From positions 58,612,727-58,676,726 of the forward strand of contig OU744732.1 of NCBI GenBank assembly GCA_916613615.1: 64,000 nt of DNA, read 5' to 3'. Position 1 is the first letter of the stretch. Every line of letters starts with the position of its first letter. Both the position numbers and the translations under genes were made by a program. The notes beneath the pieces were generated by a model. That model ran no database searches, was not told the origin of the DNA, and saw nothing but the letters and a program-made list of their open reading frames with translations. This DNA comes from Steromphala cineraria (Eukaryota; Mollusca; Gastropoda; Trochida; Trochidae). Shown one piece after another: positions 62,175-64,000 of this stretch.

Positions 62175-63899
62175 TTTCTTTCCTGAAAAAAAGTTATCAT
62201 TCTGAGCTACGTCTCCTGCATGGTTTTCAACTGACATTAATTATTTAAACTTGAAACAGCAAAACTCTTGAGTAATACTTTCAAATCTTTTAGCCTCAGA
62301 ACTAAGTATTTGCAGATAATGACTGTTCTATATGCAAACTCTTTTTACTAAAATTCAAATGTTTGACGATTATCATGATAAATCTAATAAAAAGGATTTT
62401 CATGACATACCCTCAGAATTTATCATTTGATAAGTGCTTTTTAGACTTTGAAATATAATCAAATAACAAAAAAGTTTGAACTGTTTAAAAAAAACCAAAG
62501 ATATGTAAGTATGTATTGTCGTTTTCAAAAATGAGTATGAAAAGAAAATATTTTTCAATTTATATCACTTTTGGCATTTAGAAATTTTCTGTAAAATAAT
62601 TCATTGAATTTGTGTCACTGTTTCAGATAGGTACGGGATAGCACAGTGGTGTTCGGATCAGGAGGTCCGAGGATCGAATCCAGCAACTTTGTTTGCAGCC
62701 GAGAACTGTTCTGTGTGCAATTCTACACTGAATTCAGCGGTGTACCACCCATTCCGATGGTTCGCTTGTTCTAGCAGATACTCGCAGGTTTCACCGCAAT
62801 GCATAGTCACCTGTTTCATATAAAGTGTTCTACAGGTGTCAAATATTCGTATGTACCCCCGAGGGTTAGAATAAACACATCATTCTGATATTTTACTGAA
62901 TTAAAGTGTAATAAGATAAACTAATAGCAGGCAGCCCTTCATAAAAAAACACTTGGGGAAAGTAGGTAATATAACATCTCTGAATGTTTTAATACCGAAA
63001 CGGCACCATATTTTTCATTGCTCTTGACTAACAGATAACCGTCTTTATGACATAAATATTTTATGATATAATATATTTACAAAAAACGTTGAAATTAAAA
63101 CTTCTTTTCCGAAAAAGGGCAAATAACTATGACCTACATAAAAATACTGTGTTCTTATGATTATTTTTTTCACAATAGGATTATCAACAACAATTAAAGA
63201 AATTTTGAAAAGCGAATAAGTGTTGTAAATCTAACTTAATTAATGGCTTATATTTGATATATAAATATCTATTCTTCAATGCAGATTAACCTTCTTGGTA
63301 AATGAGTTTCCTCTAAAAAATACTACATTTTCAATCACTTGCATATTCAATTACATGGAACATTGTTATCAATAATGTAATCTATTCAGTCACACTCATA
63401 AGAGTCTTCAGCCTATCGGATCTTCAGTGAAAGGGAGGTAACTGTGTAAGGCTTCTTAACTTTCAAGTCACCTTTGATCGATAGACAGCTATGAATGTGT
63501 TTAATATCATTTGGTGTCATTTTTGAGGAAAAACAGATTTATTCAGATAAATTTAAGACAATACAGCATTAGACATAATACACCTATTTAATTAAAATTC
63601 AGACATTTCACAATTTAAAAATCAATTTGAAAATAAAATTGTAGGCCAACTTTCAAACAATAACAGTTTACCTCTCCCTGGCCTATTGTGATATATCTTG
63701 ATCCAATCGTTTTGGTACGATATTCGTTTGTCAATCAGAGATTTAAAAACATATTTGAGACATACCTTCTTTCTCTTTGAACAATTTAACTTGTCCTTTA
63801 GATATAAAAAAATCAAATCCATCGACCAAATGATCATATAAATTCATACTGTTTGATGGAAAAAAATCAAGAGTATTTGATATAATGTGTTTAACTCAC
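62175..63899. repeat. Upstream block of copy 5
   Basis: Partly parallel to the upstream blocks of the other units: a SINE at 62631-62920, GGGAGGTAACT at about 63433, and a donor-like GAGAG|GTAAAC on the minus strand near 63672. An acceptor TTTTTTTCAG lies 10 bases before the ATG on the minus strand. No other gene seen. Confidence 0.5.
62631..62920 (+). repeat. tRNA-derived SINE, unit 5
   Basis: Same family as 4911-5130, with B box GGATCGAATCC and a shortened A-box region. It keeps a longer 3' body (TACTCGCAGGTTTCACC) also present at about 21443. Confidence 0.55.
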
Positions 63900-63960
63900 C
63901 TTAAACATGAAGTAGTGTTGGGTGTTATCTGACTTCTTATCAATGGTAACGAACAGATAA
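63900..63960 (-). promoter_or_regulatory. Probable leader exon end of BTB copy 5
   Basis: The minus strand ends in TGTTTAAG|GTGAGTTAAAC, the same donor as the leader blocks of copies 2 and 3, 1.7 kb upstream of the copy-5 ATG. Sequence upstream of the donor is only weakly alike. Confidence 0.3.
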
Positions 63961-64000
63961 CATAATTGCAACACATCAATGTATCAAACAGGCACATATA

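Overview
The window is eukaryotic animal DNA: AT-rich, intron-bearing, full of short non-autonomous mobile elements. The combination points to a mollusc, probably a bivalve or a vetigastropod: tRNA-derived SINEs, a (GTGA)n-headed repeat, 'pearl'-like tandem-repeat elements with (CCGT)n tracts, and many copies of a GGGAGGTAACT motif. Placement to phylum is an inference; placement below that is a guess.

Five tandem, same-strand (minus) copies of one gene dominate the window. It encodes a BTB-BACK-PHR protein of the BTBD1/2/3/6 type, probably a Cullin-3 substrate adaptor. Each copy has two coding exons (BTB; BACK+PHR). A splice acceptor sits 7-10 bases before the ATG, and a probable non-coding leader exon lies 1-7 kb upstream. 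Copies are at 2219-3672, 17052-19490, 26085-28524, 35746-38017 and 60730-62174. Copies 1 and 5 form one subtype and copies 2-4 another. Copies 1-3 look intact, copy 4 has an early in-frame TGA, and copy 5 has two 1-base frameshifts and an 18-base in-frame deletion. Spacing between copies 2, 3 and 4 is 9.0-9.7 kb, so the array grew by tandem duplication. The PHR half of copy 4 is almost identical to copy 3 while its BACK half is not, a gene-conversion pattern.

Comparing the duplicated flanks gives 'empty sites' that date insertions. These are a 581-bp piggyBac-like MITE (19651-20231, TTAA target site), a 1489-bp TTAA-flanked element (7846-9334), a 5'-truncated LINE (30811-31877, 10-bp target-site duplication), and about 4 kb of extra DNA in unit 1 (10935-14889).

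Between copies 4 and 5 (38-60 kb) the DNA is single copy apart from tandem repeats. It holds one more minus-strand gene (54032 to 48874) whose product carries a PHYHIP C-terminal-type domain. Its second coding exon is split by a 2.3-kb element of 168-bp tandem repeats; the two halves are in the same frame. After its TGA stop the same frame stays open for 635 more codons, coding a 9-residue repeat around V-S-P-Y-T-D-R-E-K. Around it are 185-bp and 380-bp tandem arrays, a 22-bp minisatellite, a promoter-like first exon at 56.8-57.1 kb, and several long foldback (hairpin) elements, three of which share a similar central motif.

All exon limits were read by eye from reading frame and GT/AG sites and lack transcript support.
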